Positions 16,979 to 25,195 of a stretch of 30,464 bases of DNA are shown in pieces. Position numbers and translations under genes: made by a program. How positions within the stretch are numbered: position 1 is the first letter of the stretch; each line of letters opens with the position of its first letter. Under the pieces are notes generated by a model. That model saw only the letters and a list, made by a program, of their open reading frames with translations. It made no database searches and was not told where the DNA came from. The stretch is from CAG-791 sp002449595 (GTDB lineage: Bacteria > Bacillota > Clostridia > Lachnospirales > Lachnospiraceae): positions 1 through 30,464 of the forward strand of contig CAMNHV010000022.1 in assembly GCA_946539855.1 (NCBI GenBank), read 5' to 3'.

Positions 16979-17773
16979 ATGACAATCGGTTTTATTGGAC
17001 TTGGCAATATGGCGAAAGCCATGATCAGCGGCATCATCCGCAAACAGCTCGTGAATCCTGAGGACATCATCGGCTCGGCGCCGACGGAAGCGCACAGGCA
17101 GGCGCTGGAGGAGACTTACGGCATCCGCACGACAGAATCGAACAGACAGGTCGTGAGGGAGGCGGATATTGTTTTTCTTGCAGTGAAGCCCATTCAGCTT
17201 CCCGTCGTTCTCGAAGAGATCACGGAGACGGTGAACGAGCAGCAGCTCGTCGTCAGCATCGTCGCGGGCAAGACGACGAAGTGGATCGGCGAGTACTTCT
17301 CGAAGCCGGTCAAGATCGTGCGCTGCATGCCGAATACGCCGGCGCTCGTCGGCGAGGGCTGCACGGCAGTCAGCCGGAACGAAAACGTCTCTGACGAAGA
17401 ACTGATGCAGGTCATGAACATCCTGCACAGCTTCGGCACGGCGGAGATCGTTCAGGAGAACCTGATGGACGTCGTCGGCGGCGTGAGCGGGTCGTCCCCG
17501 GCTTACGTCTTCATGTTCATCGAGGCGATGGCGGACGCGGCGGTCAAGGGCGGCATGTCCAGAAAGCAGGCCTACCGCTTCGCGGCGCAGGCGGTGCTGG
17601 GCAGTGCGAAGCTCCTGCTGGAGACGGGACGCCACCCGGGCGAACTCAAGGACATGGTCTGCTCCCCCGGCGGCACCACGATCGAGGCGGTCGAAGTCCT
17701 CGAGAAGCACGGCATGCGCGCCGCGGTGATGGAGGCAATCGACGCCTGCATCGAGAAGACATCGAGACTGTAA
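16979..17773 (+). CDS. proC: Pyrroline-5-carboxylate reductase
   Basis: Last step of proline synthesis: NAD(P)H reduction of pyrroline-5-carboxylate. The Rossmann start is MTIGFIGLGNMAKAMISG. Also present are VFLAVKPIQ, VRCMPNTPALVGEG, and the C-terminal signature GVSGSSPAYVFMFIEAMADAAVKGGM with LKDMVCSPGGTTIEAVEVLE. Length of 264 residues is normal. GAGGAGG precedes the ATG at good spacing. It lies before argF, linking proline and arginine metabolism in one neighbourhood. Confidence 0.95.
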   Translation: MTIGFIGLGNMAKAMISGIIRKQLVNPEDIIGSAPTEAHRQALEETYGIRTTESNRQVVREADIVFLAVKPIQLPVVLEEITETVNEQQLVVSIVAGKTTKWIGEYFSKPVKIVRCMPNTPALVGEGCTAVSRNENVSDEELMQVMNILHSFGTAEIVQENLMDVVGGVSGSSPAYVFMFIEAMADAAVKGGMSRKQAYRFAAQAVLGSAKLLLETGRHPGELKDMVCSPGGTTIEAVEVLEKHGMRAAVMEAIDACIEKTSRL

Positions 17774-17819
17774 CAGGCACCGGGTCACCGTACATCAATC
17801 TGAGAAAGGCAGCGAAGCG

Positions 17820-18833
17820 ATGCAGAAAGAAGAGATCAGAAGAAGTTTTGTCGGCAGGGATTTCCTGAAGCTCCTTGACTTTACGCCGGAGGAGATCGAA
17901 TACCTCGTCGATCTGGCAGCAGACTTTAAGGAGAAAAAGAAAGCCCACATCCTCACGGATCATCTCCGCGGCAGGAACGTCGCACTGATCTTCGAGAAGA
18001 CGAGCACCAGGACGCGCAGCTCGTTTGAGGTGGCGGCGCACGACCTCGGCATGGGGACGACGTACCTCGACCCCTCCAGTTCCCAGATCGGGAAAAAGGA
18101 GAGCACCGCGGACACCGCGCGCGTGCTCGCCGGCATGTTTGACGGCATCGAGTACCGCGGCTACGGGCAGGAGATCGTCGAGGAGCTCGCGAAGTACTCC
18201 AAAGTGCCCGTCTGGAACGGCCTTACAAATGAATTCCACCCGACGCAGATGCTCGCCGATCTGCTCACGATCCGTGAGACGTTCGGGACGCTGAAGGGCA
18301 TCAAGCTCGCCTACTTCGGCGACGCGCGCTATAACACGGGCAATTCCCTGATGGTCGTCTGCGCGAAGATGGGCATGCACGTCGCGCTCTGCGCGCCGAA
18401 GAAGTACTTCCCGGATCCGGAGCTCGTGAAGACCTGCGAGGAGATCGCGGCGACCACCGGCGGCAGCGTCCTGCTCACCGAGGATCTGGAGGAGGCTGCG
18501 AGGGGGGCCAAAGTGCTTTACACCGACGTATGGGTCTCCATGGGAGAGCCCGCGGAGATCTGGAAGGAGCGCCTGAGAGACCTCGTGCCTTACCAGGTGA
18601 ACAGCGCGCTGATGGCGATGGCCGATAAGGATGCGGTGTTCATGCACTGCCTGCCGGCGTTCCACGACCAGGGGACCGGCGTCGGGCGCGAGATCTTTGA
18701 GAAATACGGATACAGTGAACTTGAAGTGACCGACGAAGTGTTCGAGAGCGAACAGTCCGTCGTCTTCCAGGAGGCGGAAAACCGCATGCACACGATCAAA
18801 GCGGTGATGGCGGCGACGCTGGGGTATGAATGA
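17820..18833 (+). CDS. argF: Ornithine carbamoyltransferase
   Basis: Makes citrulline from ornithine and carbamoyl phosphate. The carbamoyl-phosphate motif is FEKTSTRTRSSFEVA, with NEFHPTQMLADLLT, the ornithine-loop WVSMGE and the catalytic MHCLPAFHD. Length of 337 residues matches the longer class, which includes both anabolic and catabolic enzymes. The SMG loop favours ornithine rather than putrescine. No arc genes (arginine deiminase, carbamate kinase) are near, so an anabolic role is more likely. Its stop overlaps the birA start (ATGATG), implying coupling. Confidence 0.93.
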   Translation: MQKEEIRRSFVGRDFLKLLDFTPEEIEYLVDLAADFKEKKKAHILTDHLRGRNVALIFEKTSTRTRSSFEVAAHDLGMGTTYLDPSSSQIGKKESTADTARVLAGMFDGIEYRGYGQEIVEELAKYSKVPVWNGLTNEFHPTQMLADLLTIRETFGTLKGIKLAYFGDARYNTGNSLMVVCAKMGMHVALCAPKKYFPDPELVKTCEEIAATTGGSVLLTEDLEEAARGAKVLYTDVWVSMGEPAEIWKERLRDLVPYQVNSALMAMADKDAVFMHCLPAFHDQGTGVGREIFEKYGYSELEVTDEVFESEQSVVFQEAENRMHTIKAVMAATLGYE

Positions 18834-19783
18834 TGCCAATGCATCCTTTTAATGAAGAAGCAATCAGCGGGGGGCTGACGACCGCGTGGGCGGGCCGGCC
18901 TCTCGTTTTTCTGGAGAGCACAGGGTCCACGAACAGCGACGTCATGGCGCTCGCGGACCAGGGCAGCCCGCAGGGGACGCTCGTCGTCTCCTCGCAGCAG
19001 ACGGCCGGCAAGGGGCGCCGCGGCCGGACCTGGATCTCGCCCGCGGACGTCAACATCTATATGAGCATTTTGCTGCGGCCGACGATGCCGCCGGAGAAGA
19101 TCCCGATGACGACGCTCGTCATGGCGCTCGCGGTGCAGCAGGCTCTGGAAAAGCGTTTCCCGCCAGCCACGTACGGATGCCGCTTTGGGATCAAGTGGCC
19201 GAATGATATTGTGGTGCTGCCGGCTGGGGAGCTGGAGCCGACGAGCGGAGCGGCGAACGAGGCGAAAGAGCCGGGAGAGCAGGAAGCACCCGCATCCGCC
19301 GGAAAGATCTGCGGCATCCTCACAGAAATGCGTGTGGACGGAACCAAGATCCGCGATGTGGTCGTCGGGATCGGGATCAACGTCAACATGACGCGGATGC
19401 CGGACGAGATCAGGACGAGCGCATCTTCATTGCGGAGTGCGTTGGAGGAAGTGGCCAGACGGGGTGACGCGGTTCCGGAGCTCGACCGCGCGCAGATCAC
19501 AGCTGACGTCTGGAACGAATTTGAGCCGCTGTATGAGACCTTTTCCAAGGCGGAAAGTCTTCTTCCATTGAAGGAAAAGTACGAATCCGTGCTGGTGAAC
19601 ACCGGCCGCCGCGTGCGCGTGCTCGATCCGCAGGACCCTTACGAGGGGACCGCGCTCGGGATCACGGAGGGCGGCGAGCTGATCGTCATGCGGGATGCGG
19701 ATCCGGGGAGCGGCGCCGGCGGAACGCTGTGCCACGTCGGCAACGGAGAGATCTCGGTTCGCGGAATCGAAGGATACATATAA
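18830..19783 (+). CDS. birA: Biotin--[acetyl-CoA-carboxylase] ligase, monofunctional
   Basis: Attaches biotin to carboxylase carrier domains. The biotinyl-AMP loop is GKGRRGRTWISP, preceded by FLESTGSTNSDVMALA; FGIKWPNDIVV, GILTEM and VVGIGINVNM complete the catalytic core, and a small C-terminal SH3-like domain (VRVLDPQDPYEGTALGITEGGELIV) follows. The N-terminal winged-helix DNA-binding domain of bifunctional BirA is absent, so this protein is an enzyme but not a repressor. Two low-complexity insertions (around AGELEPTSGAANEAKEPG) make it 317 residues, longer than usual for this class. It overlaps argF. Confidence 0.93.
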   Translation: MMPMHPFNEEAISGGLTTAWAGRPLVFLESTGSTNSDVMALADQGSPQGTLVVSSQQTAGKGRRGRTWISPADVNIYMSILLRPTMPPEKIPMTTLVMALAVQQALEKRFPPATYGCRFGIKWPNDIVVLPAGELEPTSGAANEAKEPGEQEAPASAGKICGILTEMRVDGTKIRDVVVGIGINVNMTRMPDEIRTSASSLRSALEEVARRGDAVPELDRAQITADVWNEFEPLYETFSKAESLLPLKEKYESVLVNTGRRVRVLDPQDPYEGTALGITEGGELIVMRDADPGSGAGGTLCHVGNGEISVRGIEGYI

Positions 19784-19862
19784 AAGAGAAGAGCAATGAC
19801 CCGCCCGCCGGGAGATCATCCGTCGGAAGAGCGGGACAGCAGGATGCAGGTCGGAGGACCGA

Positions 19863-20240
19863 ATGAACGAAGATAAATTCCGTATCGTGCTTTGCGGCGC
19901 GAGCGCGTACGACAAGAAGTATTATTTCAACAAGAAATTCGACGGACTGCCGGAAAACGTCAAGGAAGACCTGCACGTGATCTGCGTGCTCTTCACCGAG
20001 GAAGTCGGCGGCGTGTTCACGATCGGCTTCACGCCGCGCGGCGAGGTGGAGCTCGACACGCAGTCGGACGAGGGAGACCTCCTGTACGATGAGATCGGCA
20101 GCGCGCTGCTCGTGAAGAAGATCCGCTCCACAAAGCGGGAGCTCCTGAGCGGGCTGTCCATGTACTATCGCATCACGTTCCTGCATGAGGATCCGTCGGT
20201 GGTTCTCGCAGAAGAAGACGATGACGAAGAGGAGGAATGA
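19863..20240 (+). CDS. DUF6145-type small protein of unknown function
   Basis: A 125-residue soluble protein I recognise by pattern as the DUF6145 family found in Lachnospiraceae: 'VLCGASAYDKKYYFN', 'VKEDLHVICVLFTEEVGGVFTI', 'DEGDLLYDEIGSALLVKKI' and 'LSMYYRI'. No enzyme motif, signal peptide or membrane segment is seen. The C-terminus is a run of Asp and Glu (EEDDDEEEE). GGAGG precedes the ATG. It lies between birA and dusB, a placement I recall as common for this family; a link to translation or to lipid metabolism cannot be told. Confidence 0.7.
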   Translation: MNEDKFRIVLCGASAYDKKYYFNKKFDGLPENVKEDLHVICVLFTEEVGGVFTIGFTPRGEVELDTQSDEGDLLYDEIGSALLVKKIRSTKRELLSGLSMYYRITFLHEDPSVVLAEEDDDEEEE

Positions 20241-20314
20241 GGCGACGGCCTCACCACTGCAAGGAATGAGATATCGGGCGGCATCCGCGGATCCCGCCCC
20301 GGCAAGGAAAATAA

Positions 20315-21313
20315 ATGAGTGAAACATATCTGCACGCCCTCCAGATCGGCGGCGTGACACTTGAGAATAACGTTCTGATGGCGCCAATGGCAGGGATCTC
20401 TGACCTGCCGTTTCGTCTGCTGTGCAGCGAACAGGGCGCGGGCCTCGTCACGATGGAGATGATCAGCGCGAAGGCGATCTGCTACGGCAACCGCAAGACG
20501 GCGGAGCTGATGCAGTCGGAGGAAGAAGAGCGGCCGGTGTCGATGCAGCTTTTCGGGTGTGAGCCGGAGTTCATCGCGAAGGCGCTGGACATCATCAGCG
20601 AGCGGCCGGAAGTCCGCTTCGACCTCCTCGACATCAACATGGGCTGCCCGGTGCCGAAGGTCGTGAACAACGGCGAGGGCTCCGCGCTGATGAAGGACCC
20701 GGCGCTCATCGAGAAGATCGTGCGCGCGGCGTCGGAGCACACGGATAAGCCGGTCACGGTGAAATTAAGAAAAGGGTTTGACGACGCCCACATCAACGCT
20801 GTCGAGTGCGCGCTGGCTGCGCAGGAAGGCGGCGCGAAGATGGTCGCAGTCCACGGGAGGACGCGCCCGCAGATGTACAGCGGAACTGCCGACTGGACGG
20901 TCATCGCCGACGTGAAGGAGGCTCTGAGCATTCCGGTCATCGGCAACGGTGACGTCACGGACGGCAAGAGCGCGAAGAGGCTCATCGACGAGACCGGCTG
21001 CGACGGCGTCATGATCGCGCGGGCATCGCAGGGAAATCCCTGGATCTTCCGGGAAGTGAAGGCGTACCTCGAAGACGGAACGATCCTGGAGCGGCCCACC
21101 AACCGCGAGGTCATGCAGATGATCATGCGCCATAGCGCTTTGATGCGGAAGTATAAAAGTGAAAAGATCGCGATCCAGGAGATGCGCAAGCACGTCGCCT
21201 GGTACCTCGCGGGCTTCCCGGGCGCGGCGCGCGTGCGGTCGAAGGTGAACGCCGCGGTGACGTTCACGCAGCTGGAGGACCTCCTGAAGAAGGAGTACCC
21301 GTACGCGTTCTGA
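20315..21313 (+). CDS. dusB: tRNA-dihydrouridine synthase DusB
   Basis: FMN-dependent reductase that makes dihydrouridine in tRNA. TIM-barrel landmarks: VLMAPMAGISDLPFRLL, LVTMEMISAKAI, the catalytic cysteine in DINMGCPVPKVVNNGEGSALM, VTVKLRKGF, VHGRTRPQMYSG, IGNGDV and MIARASQGNPWIF. The C-terminal helical domain has MRKHVAWYLAGFPGAA. Length 332 residues is typical. AAGGAAA lies before the ATG. No terminator is clear after it, only a G+C-rich stretch. Confidence 0.95.
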   Translation: MSETYLHALQIGGVTLENNVLMAPMAGISDLPFRLLCSEQGAGLVTMEMISAKAICYGNRKTAELMQSEEEERPVSMQLFGCEPEFIAKALDIISERPEVRFDLLDINMGCPVPKVVNNGEGSALMKDPALIEKIVRAASEHTDKPVTVKLRKGFDDAHINAVECALAAQEGGAKMVAVHGRTRPQMYSGTADWTVIADVKEALSIPVIGNGDVTDGKSAKRLIDETGCDGVMIARASQGNPWIFREVKAYLEDGTILERPTNREVMQMIMRHSALMRKYKSEKIAIQEMRKHVAWYLAGFPGAARVRSKVNAAVTFTQLEDLLKKEYPYAF

Positions 21314-21366
21314 CATGGTGCCGGAAGGCGCCGCGGAAACGGTTAAGTGCCAGTAACAGTGCGGAT

Positions 21367-21395
21367 TTGACACTGCTGAGCAACCTATGTATAAT
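21367..21395 (+). promoter_or_regulatory. Consensus sigma-A promoter of greA
   Basis: TTGACA (21367-21372) and TATAAT (21390-21395) match both consensus boxes exactly, with the optimal 17-nt spacer. The greA ATG is 68 nt farther on. An inverted repeat, CAGTG (21357-21361) with CACTG (21371-21375), overlaps the -35 box and may be an operator. Confidence 0.88.
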
Positions 21396-21462
21396 TGTTC
21401 GAATGAAACGGCTTTGCTTACCGTTTTGATATGGCATCAAATAAGCAGTGGGGTACAAAAAA

Positions 21463-21963
21463 ATGGCAGAAGAAATCCAAAACAAAAAACATGTACTGAC
21501 GTATGAAGGACTCAAGCGTTATGAGGACGAACTGCACGATCTGAAGGTCAACCGCCGGCAGGAAGTCGCGCAGAAGATCAAGGAGGCAAGGGAGCAGGGG
21601 GATCTCTCCGAGAACGCGGAATACGATGCGGCGAAGGACGAGCAGAGGGACATCGAGGCGAGGATCGAAGAGCTCGAGAAGATCCTGAAGAACGTCGAAG
21701 TCGTCGTCGAAGACGAAGTTGACCTGGGGCAGGTCAGCATCGGCTGCAAAGTCAAGATCCATGACATCGAGTACGATGAGGATCTGGAATACAAGATCGT
21801 GGGATCGACCGAGGCGAACAGCCTGAAGGGCAAGATCTCGAACGAATCGCCGGTCGGCAAGGCGCTGATCGGTGCGCGCGTGGGAGATACCGTCGCAGTC
21901 GAGACACTGGCCGGGGTCGCGGAGTACAAGATCCTGGAGATCCAGCGCTCGGAAGTGGCGTAA
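21463..21963 (+). CDS. greA: Transcription elongation factor GreA
   Basis: Rescues backtracked RNA polymerase by stimulating transcript cleavage. The N-terminal coiled coil (LTYEGLKRYEDELHDLKVNRRQEVAQKIKEAREQGDLSEN, whose tip carries the acidic residues of 'GDLSENAEYDAAKDEQ') and the C-terminal FKBP-like domain (SIGCKVKIHDIEYDEDLEYKIVGSTEA, ISNESPVGKALIGARVGDTV) are typical. Length is 166 residues. I chose this ATG by homology; a GTG 15 nt upstream is also possible. A consensus promoter lies upstream, and a strong terminator follows, so this is a monocistronic, probably highly expressed gene. Confidence 0.95.
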   Translation: MAEEIQNKKHVLTYEGLKRYEDELHDLKVNRRQEVAQKIKEAREQGDLSENAEYDAAKDEQRDIEARIEELEKILKNVEVVVEDEVDLGQVSIGCKVKIHDIEYDEDLEYKIVGSTEANSLKGKISNESPVGKALIGARVGDTVAVETLAGVAEYKILEIQRSEVA

Positions 21964-21979
21964 AGATTAAGTACAAACG

Positions 21980-22025
21980 GCCTGTCCGCGCGGGGAAACT
22001 CCGACACGGACAGGCTTCTTTTTTT
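21980..22025 (+). terminator. Rho-independent terminator of greA
   Basis: A perfect 9-bp stem, GCCTGTCCG (21980-21988) with CGGACAGGC (22007-22015), followed by TTCTTTTTTT. The 18-nt loop can itself fold. It begins 17 nt after the greA stop. Confidence 0.93.
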
Positions 22026-22028
22026 GAA

Positions 22029-22083
22029 CGATATGGCCGAACGCGCAGACCATGCTTGCATGAGGCTGCATGTGAGGTGGGCG
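22029..22083 (+). repeat. Intergenic 55-nt repeat, copy 2 (before lysS)
   Basis: Ungapped match to 6197-6251 at about 43 of 55 positions. Here it starts directly after the greA terminator and ends about 70 nt before the lysS start. No T-box consensus (AGGGTGG) is present in this leader. Confidence 0.6.
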
Positions 22084-22151
22084 TACATCGGGTGGGCGTG
22101 CCCATCCGATGAGCGATAGGGAAGGCCGAGCACACAGGAAGGCAGGAGAGA

Positions 22152-23696
22152 ATGGGAAGAAACGGAAATCAGGAGACAGCGGAGAACCGGGCGCAGGAGC
22201 AGGACGTATCGAAACTCGCGCAGGTCAGAAGAGAGAAGCTGGAAGCGCTGCAGGCGGAGGGCAAAGATCCTTTTGTCATCGTGAAGTATGACCAGACCGA
22301 GCACACCGCGCAGATCAGGGACAACTTCGACTTCTACGCGGCGAAGACCGACGAAGAGGGCAATGAGCTCGAACCCGCAAAGCCTGTGTCGATCGCAGGC
22401 CGCATGATGTTCAAGCGCGTCATGGGCAAGGCGTCCTTCATCAATGTGCAGGACCGCGACGGCAGGATCCAGTGCTATGTGACGAGAGACGACCTCGGCG
22501 AGGAGGCGTACGCAGCCTTCAAGAAGCTCGACATCGGTGATATCGTTGGCGTCAAAGGTTTTGCCTTCCGCACAAAGACGGGTGAGATCACGGTCCACGC
22601 GAAGGAGCTGACCCTTCTGTCCAAGTCCCTTCAGCCGCTGCCGGAGAAGTTCCACGGCCTGACCGACACCGACACGCGCTACCGCCAGAGGTACACGGAC
22701 CTGATCATGAACGAGGACGTGCGCGACACGTTCAAGAAGCGCTCGCAGATCCTCCACGAGATCCGCGAATTCCTCGCGGGCAGGGACTTCATGGAGGTCG
22801 AGACCCCTATACTTGTCTCCAATGCAGGAGGCGCGGCGGCAAGACCTTTTGAGACCCATTTCAATGCGCTTGACGAGGACTTCAAGCTCCGCATCTCGCT
22901 CGAGCTCTACCTGAAGAGACTGATCATCGGCGGGCTGGAGCGCGTCTTCGAGATCGGCCGCGTCTTCCGCAACGAGGGCCTCGACACGAGACACAACCCC
23001 GAGTTCACGCTGATGGAGCTCTACCAGGCGTACACGGATTACTACGGAATGATGGAGCTGACCGAGAGCATGTACCGCCATGTTGCGGAAAAGGTCTGTG
23101 GCTCGACCCTCATTACTTACGGCGACAAGGAGATCGATCTGGGCAAGCCTTTCCGCAGGCTCACGATGGTGGACGCCATTAAGGAAGAGACCGGCATCGA
23201 CTTCGACCAGGTCGCGACCGACGAAGAGGCGAAGAAGCTCGCGGACGAGAAGGGGATCGAGTACGAGGAGCGCCACAAGAAGGGCGACATCGTGAACCTC
23301 TTCTTTGATGAGTTCTGCGAGGACAAGATGATCCAGCCGACCTTCATCATGGATCACCCGATCGAGATCAGCCCGCTCACCAAGAAAAAGCCCGAGGACC
23401 CGTCCAAGGTCGAGCGCTTCGAGCTCTATATCAACGGCTGGGAGATGTGCAACGCCTACTCCGAACTCAACGACCCGATCGACCAGCGCGAGCGCTTCGC
23501 GGCGCAGGATGCCCTGTCGGCGGCGGGCGACGAAGAGGCCCAGCACACGGACGAGGACTTCCTCTACGCGATGGAGATCGGCATGCCTCCGACCGGCGGC
23601 ATCGGTTACGGCATCGACCGCCTTGTGATGCTGCTCACGGACAGTGCTGCGATTCGTGATGTGCTGCTGTTCCCGACAATGAAAAGTAAGGAGTGA
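22152..23696 (+). CDS. lysS: Lysyl-tRNA synthetase, class II
   Basis: Charges tRNA-Lys. An N-terminal OB-fold anticodon-binding domain (AGRMMFKRVMGKASFINVQDRDG, about residues 75-100) is followed by the class II catalytic core: motif 1 around RDFMEVETPIL, motif 2 in FEIGRVFRNEGLDTRHNPEFT, and motif 3 in GGIGYGIDRLVMLLTDSAAIRDVLLFP. Length of 514 residues is normal. AGGAGA precedes the ATG. It is the last chromosomal gene before the mobile element. No clear terminator follows it, so read-through into the element's left end is possible. Confidence 0.96.
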   Translation: MGRNGNQETAENRAQEQDVSKLAQVRREKLEALQAEGKDPFVIVKYDQTEHTAQIRDNFDFYAAKTDEEGNELEPAKPVSIAGRMMFKRVMGKASFINVQDRDGRIQCYVTRDDLGEEAYAAFKKLDIGDIVGVKGFAFRTKTGEITVHAKELTLLSKSLQPLPEKFHGLTDTDTRYRQRYTDLIMNEDVRDTFKKRSQILHEIREFLAGRDFMEVETPILVSNAGGAAARPFETHFNALDEDFKLRISLELYLKRLIIGGLERVFEIGRVFRNEGLDTRHNPEFTLMELYQAYTDYYGMMELTESMYRHVAEKVCGSTLITYGDKEIDLGKPFRRLTMVDAIKEETGIDFDQVATDEEAKKLADEKGIEYEERHKKGDIVNLFFDEFCEDKMIQPTFIMDHPIEISPLTKKKPEDPSKVERFELYINGWEMCNAYSELNDPIDQRERFAAQDALSAAGDEEAQHTDEDFLYAMEIGMPPTGGIGYGIDRLVMLLTDSAAIRDVLLFPTMKSKE

Positions 23697-23699
23697 GTC

Positions 23700-23734
23700 G
23701 ACTTATTACGGCTTGCTGAGACTTATTACGGCTT
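23700..23734 (+). repeat. Two 15-bp direct repeats next to lysS, candidate attachment or recombinase site
   Basis: GACTTATTACGGCTT occurs at 23700-23714 and again at 23720-23734, 20 bp apart, directly after the lysS stop. This is at the change in base composition and near the integrase gene, so it could be part of attL. The attR partner, needed to prove this, is not in the window. Confidence 0.5.
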
Positions 23735-23848
23735 ATCACAATAGTAGCTTGAACCTTTGCAAAGCCCGTATTTAAGCCATTTTAAGGAAATCCAAGTCAG
23801 GATAAGCTGATCCGCTCCGGATGATTGTAAAACTTATTATTGCCTCTT

Positions 23849-23909
23849 TTGCCTTATTTTGGTGTGTATTCGTATATTTTTCGTATACTGTCCACGGAAA
23901 ATTCGTATA
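23849..23909 (+). promoter_or_regulatory. Integrase promoter region with phased TTCGTATA repeats
   Basis: TTCGTATA occurs at 23869-23876, 23880-23887 and 23902-23909, with starts 11 and 22 bp apart, on one face of the helix. They overlap a candidate -10 (TATATT, 23873-23878) that has TTGCCT (23849-23854) 18 bp upstream. They could be operators or recombinase arm sites. A fourth copy lies inside the integrase gene at 24093-24100. Confidence 0.5.
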
Positions 23910-23940
23910 CACATCGGAATTAGCAAAGGAGGTATTTTTT

Positions 23941-25170
23941 ATGAAGAAAAAAACCGTAAGAGTCGCCACAAACCAGCCTGGAGTCTACAAAAATCAAAGA
24001 ACCGGGAAATACGATATCAAGTACCATTACAGATCTTATGATCCGTTGACAGGAGAGAAAACCTACGAACAGGAGTGGACTTATGGTATACATTCGTATA
24101 CGGAAGCAGTAAAACTGCTGTCAAGAAAGAAAGTACGGCAAGCCAAGATCAACGGTACGGCGTGTACGCTGCAGGAAGCATATGAGGTGTGGGAAGAGAA
24201 AGCTGCTGCAAATAACTTCAGCCCGGTCACGATTCGTAATACAAAATCGCAGTTGTCAATGATCAAAAGATTCTGGTCATTAGACCTGCCGATTGTATGT
24301 ATCACCGAACGAATGTACCTTCAACTGATCACGAATTGCCGGAAATATGGTTACTCTGAGGAAACGATCTATAACATTAACGGATGTCTCAGGAAGCTAA
24401 TTACGATCGCGTATAAGAATCGCTATATTGATGAAAATCCAATTGATTATTGGGATTCTCCGCGAATAGATTCCAGCCCCAACCGCTATATTATCAGTTA
24501 TAATGATTTCCGGAAGCTGGATGATTATTTCAGAACCAACAGCTTTGTCAGGCTCGGTGAAAATCATTATCCCAGGTACCGGTTTCTATTTAATCTCCTG
24601 TATTACACCGGGATGCGGATCGGGGAGGCAATTGCACTCCGGTACAGCGACTTTATTACTGCCCGCGGTAAAATCGGGGAAGATGAAGCCAGAATGCGGG
24701 TAAGCGTGACCAGATCATATAATTCAGAATACAAGCTGCTGAAAACTACAAAGAATCTGAAATCACGGGAAATACCGCTTCCGTCGGAAGTGGAGGAGTT
24801 ATTCCGAAAACTGAGGAGAGAACACAGGAGAAACGGCGGATCTTTGGAGGACAGGATTTTTCCATGGGATCATGGAGCATGTGCATTAATGCTGAAGAAC
24901 GCATGCAGAAATGCAGAAATTAAACACTATAGCTGTCATGATTTTCGGCATACTTACATCAGCAATCTGATCCGCAGCGGTGTTCCAATCACTGTGATCG
25001 AAGCAGTCAGCGGCGATACGCAGGCAACGATCTTCAAACGCTACTCACATATGTTTGCGGGAGATGAGGCAATGGTCCTCAAAGCATTGGAGAGTGTTAA
25101 GAAAGAAAAGGACTCAATTAATCCCGGGAGACCTGATGGATGCAACAATACTGAATGCAATCGAATGTGA
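23941..25170 (+). CDS. Tyrosine recombinase (integrase)
   Basis: Site-specific recombinase that would integrate and excise the element. The first 60 residues resemble an arm-binding domain, followed by a SAM-like core-binding domain (about 70-170) and the catalytic domain. The first catalytic Arg is Arg226 in GMRIGEAI; the box HDFRH gives His333 and Arg336; the nucleophile is Tyr368 in RYSHM. At the position where relatives have LGH, this protein reads SGD, so the second conserved His/Trp appears replaced by Asp. Length is 409 residues. The start was chosen for its excellent AAAGGAGG site; an in-frame upstream reading adds a hydrophobic stretch over the promoter repeats and is unlikely. Confidence 0.92.
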   Translation: MKKKTVRVATNQPGVYKNQRTGKYDIKYHYRSYDPLTGEKTYEQEWTYGIHSYTEAVKLLSRKKVRQAKINGTACTLQEAYEVWEEKAAANNFSPVTIRNTKSQLSMIKRFWSLDLPIVCITERMYLQLITNCRKYGYSEETIYNINGCLRKLITIAYKNRYIDENPIDYWDSPRIDSSPNRYIISYNDFRKLDDYFRTNSFVRLGENHYPRYRFLFNLLYYTGMRIGEAIALRYSDFITARGKIGEDEARMRVSVTRSYNSEYKLLKTTKNLKSREIPLPSEVEELFRKLRREHRRNGGSLEDRIFPWDHGACALMLKNACRNAEIKHYSCHDFRHTYISNLIRSGVPITVIEAVSGDTQATIFKRYSHMFAGDEAMVLKALESVKKEKDSINPGRPDGCNNTECNRM

Positions 25171-25195
25171 TATATAAGTTTAGGGGGAACAAACA

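Noticed and set aside
22026..22151. T-box riboswitch before lysS
   Set aside because: No AGGGTGG-type T-box sequence and no antiterminator/terminator pair between the greA terminator and lysS.
21519..23546. Very long minus-strand open frame opposite greA and lysS (and similar ones opposite the adaptor, permease and dnaE genes)
   Set aside because: Products are Arg/His/Leu/Val-rich with no recognisable domain, and the + strand genes are unmistakable. Such antisense frames are a usual by-product of high GC at third codon positions.
23821..23940. Longer integrase start with a hydrophobic leader
   Set aside because: A much better ribosome site precedes the ATG at 23941, and the extension covers the phased promoter repeats.
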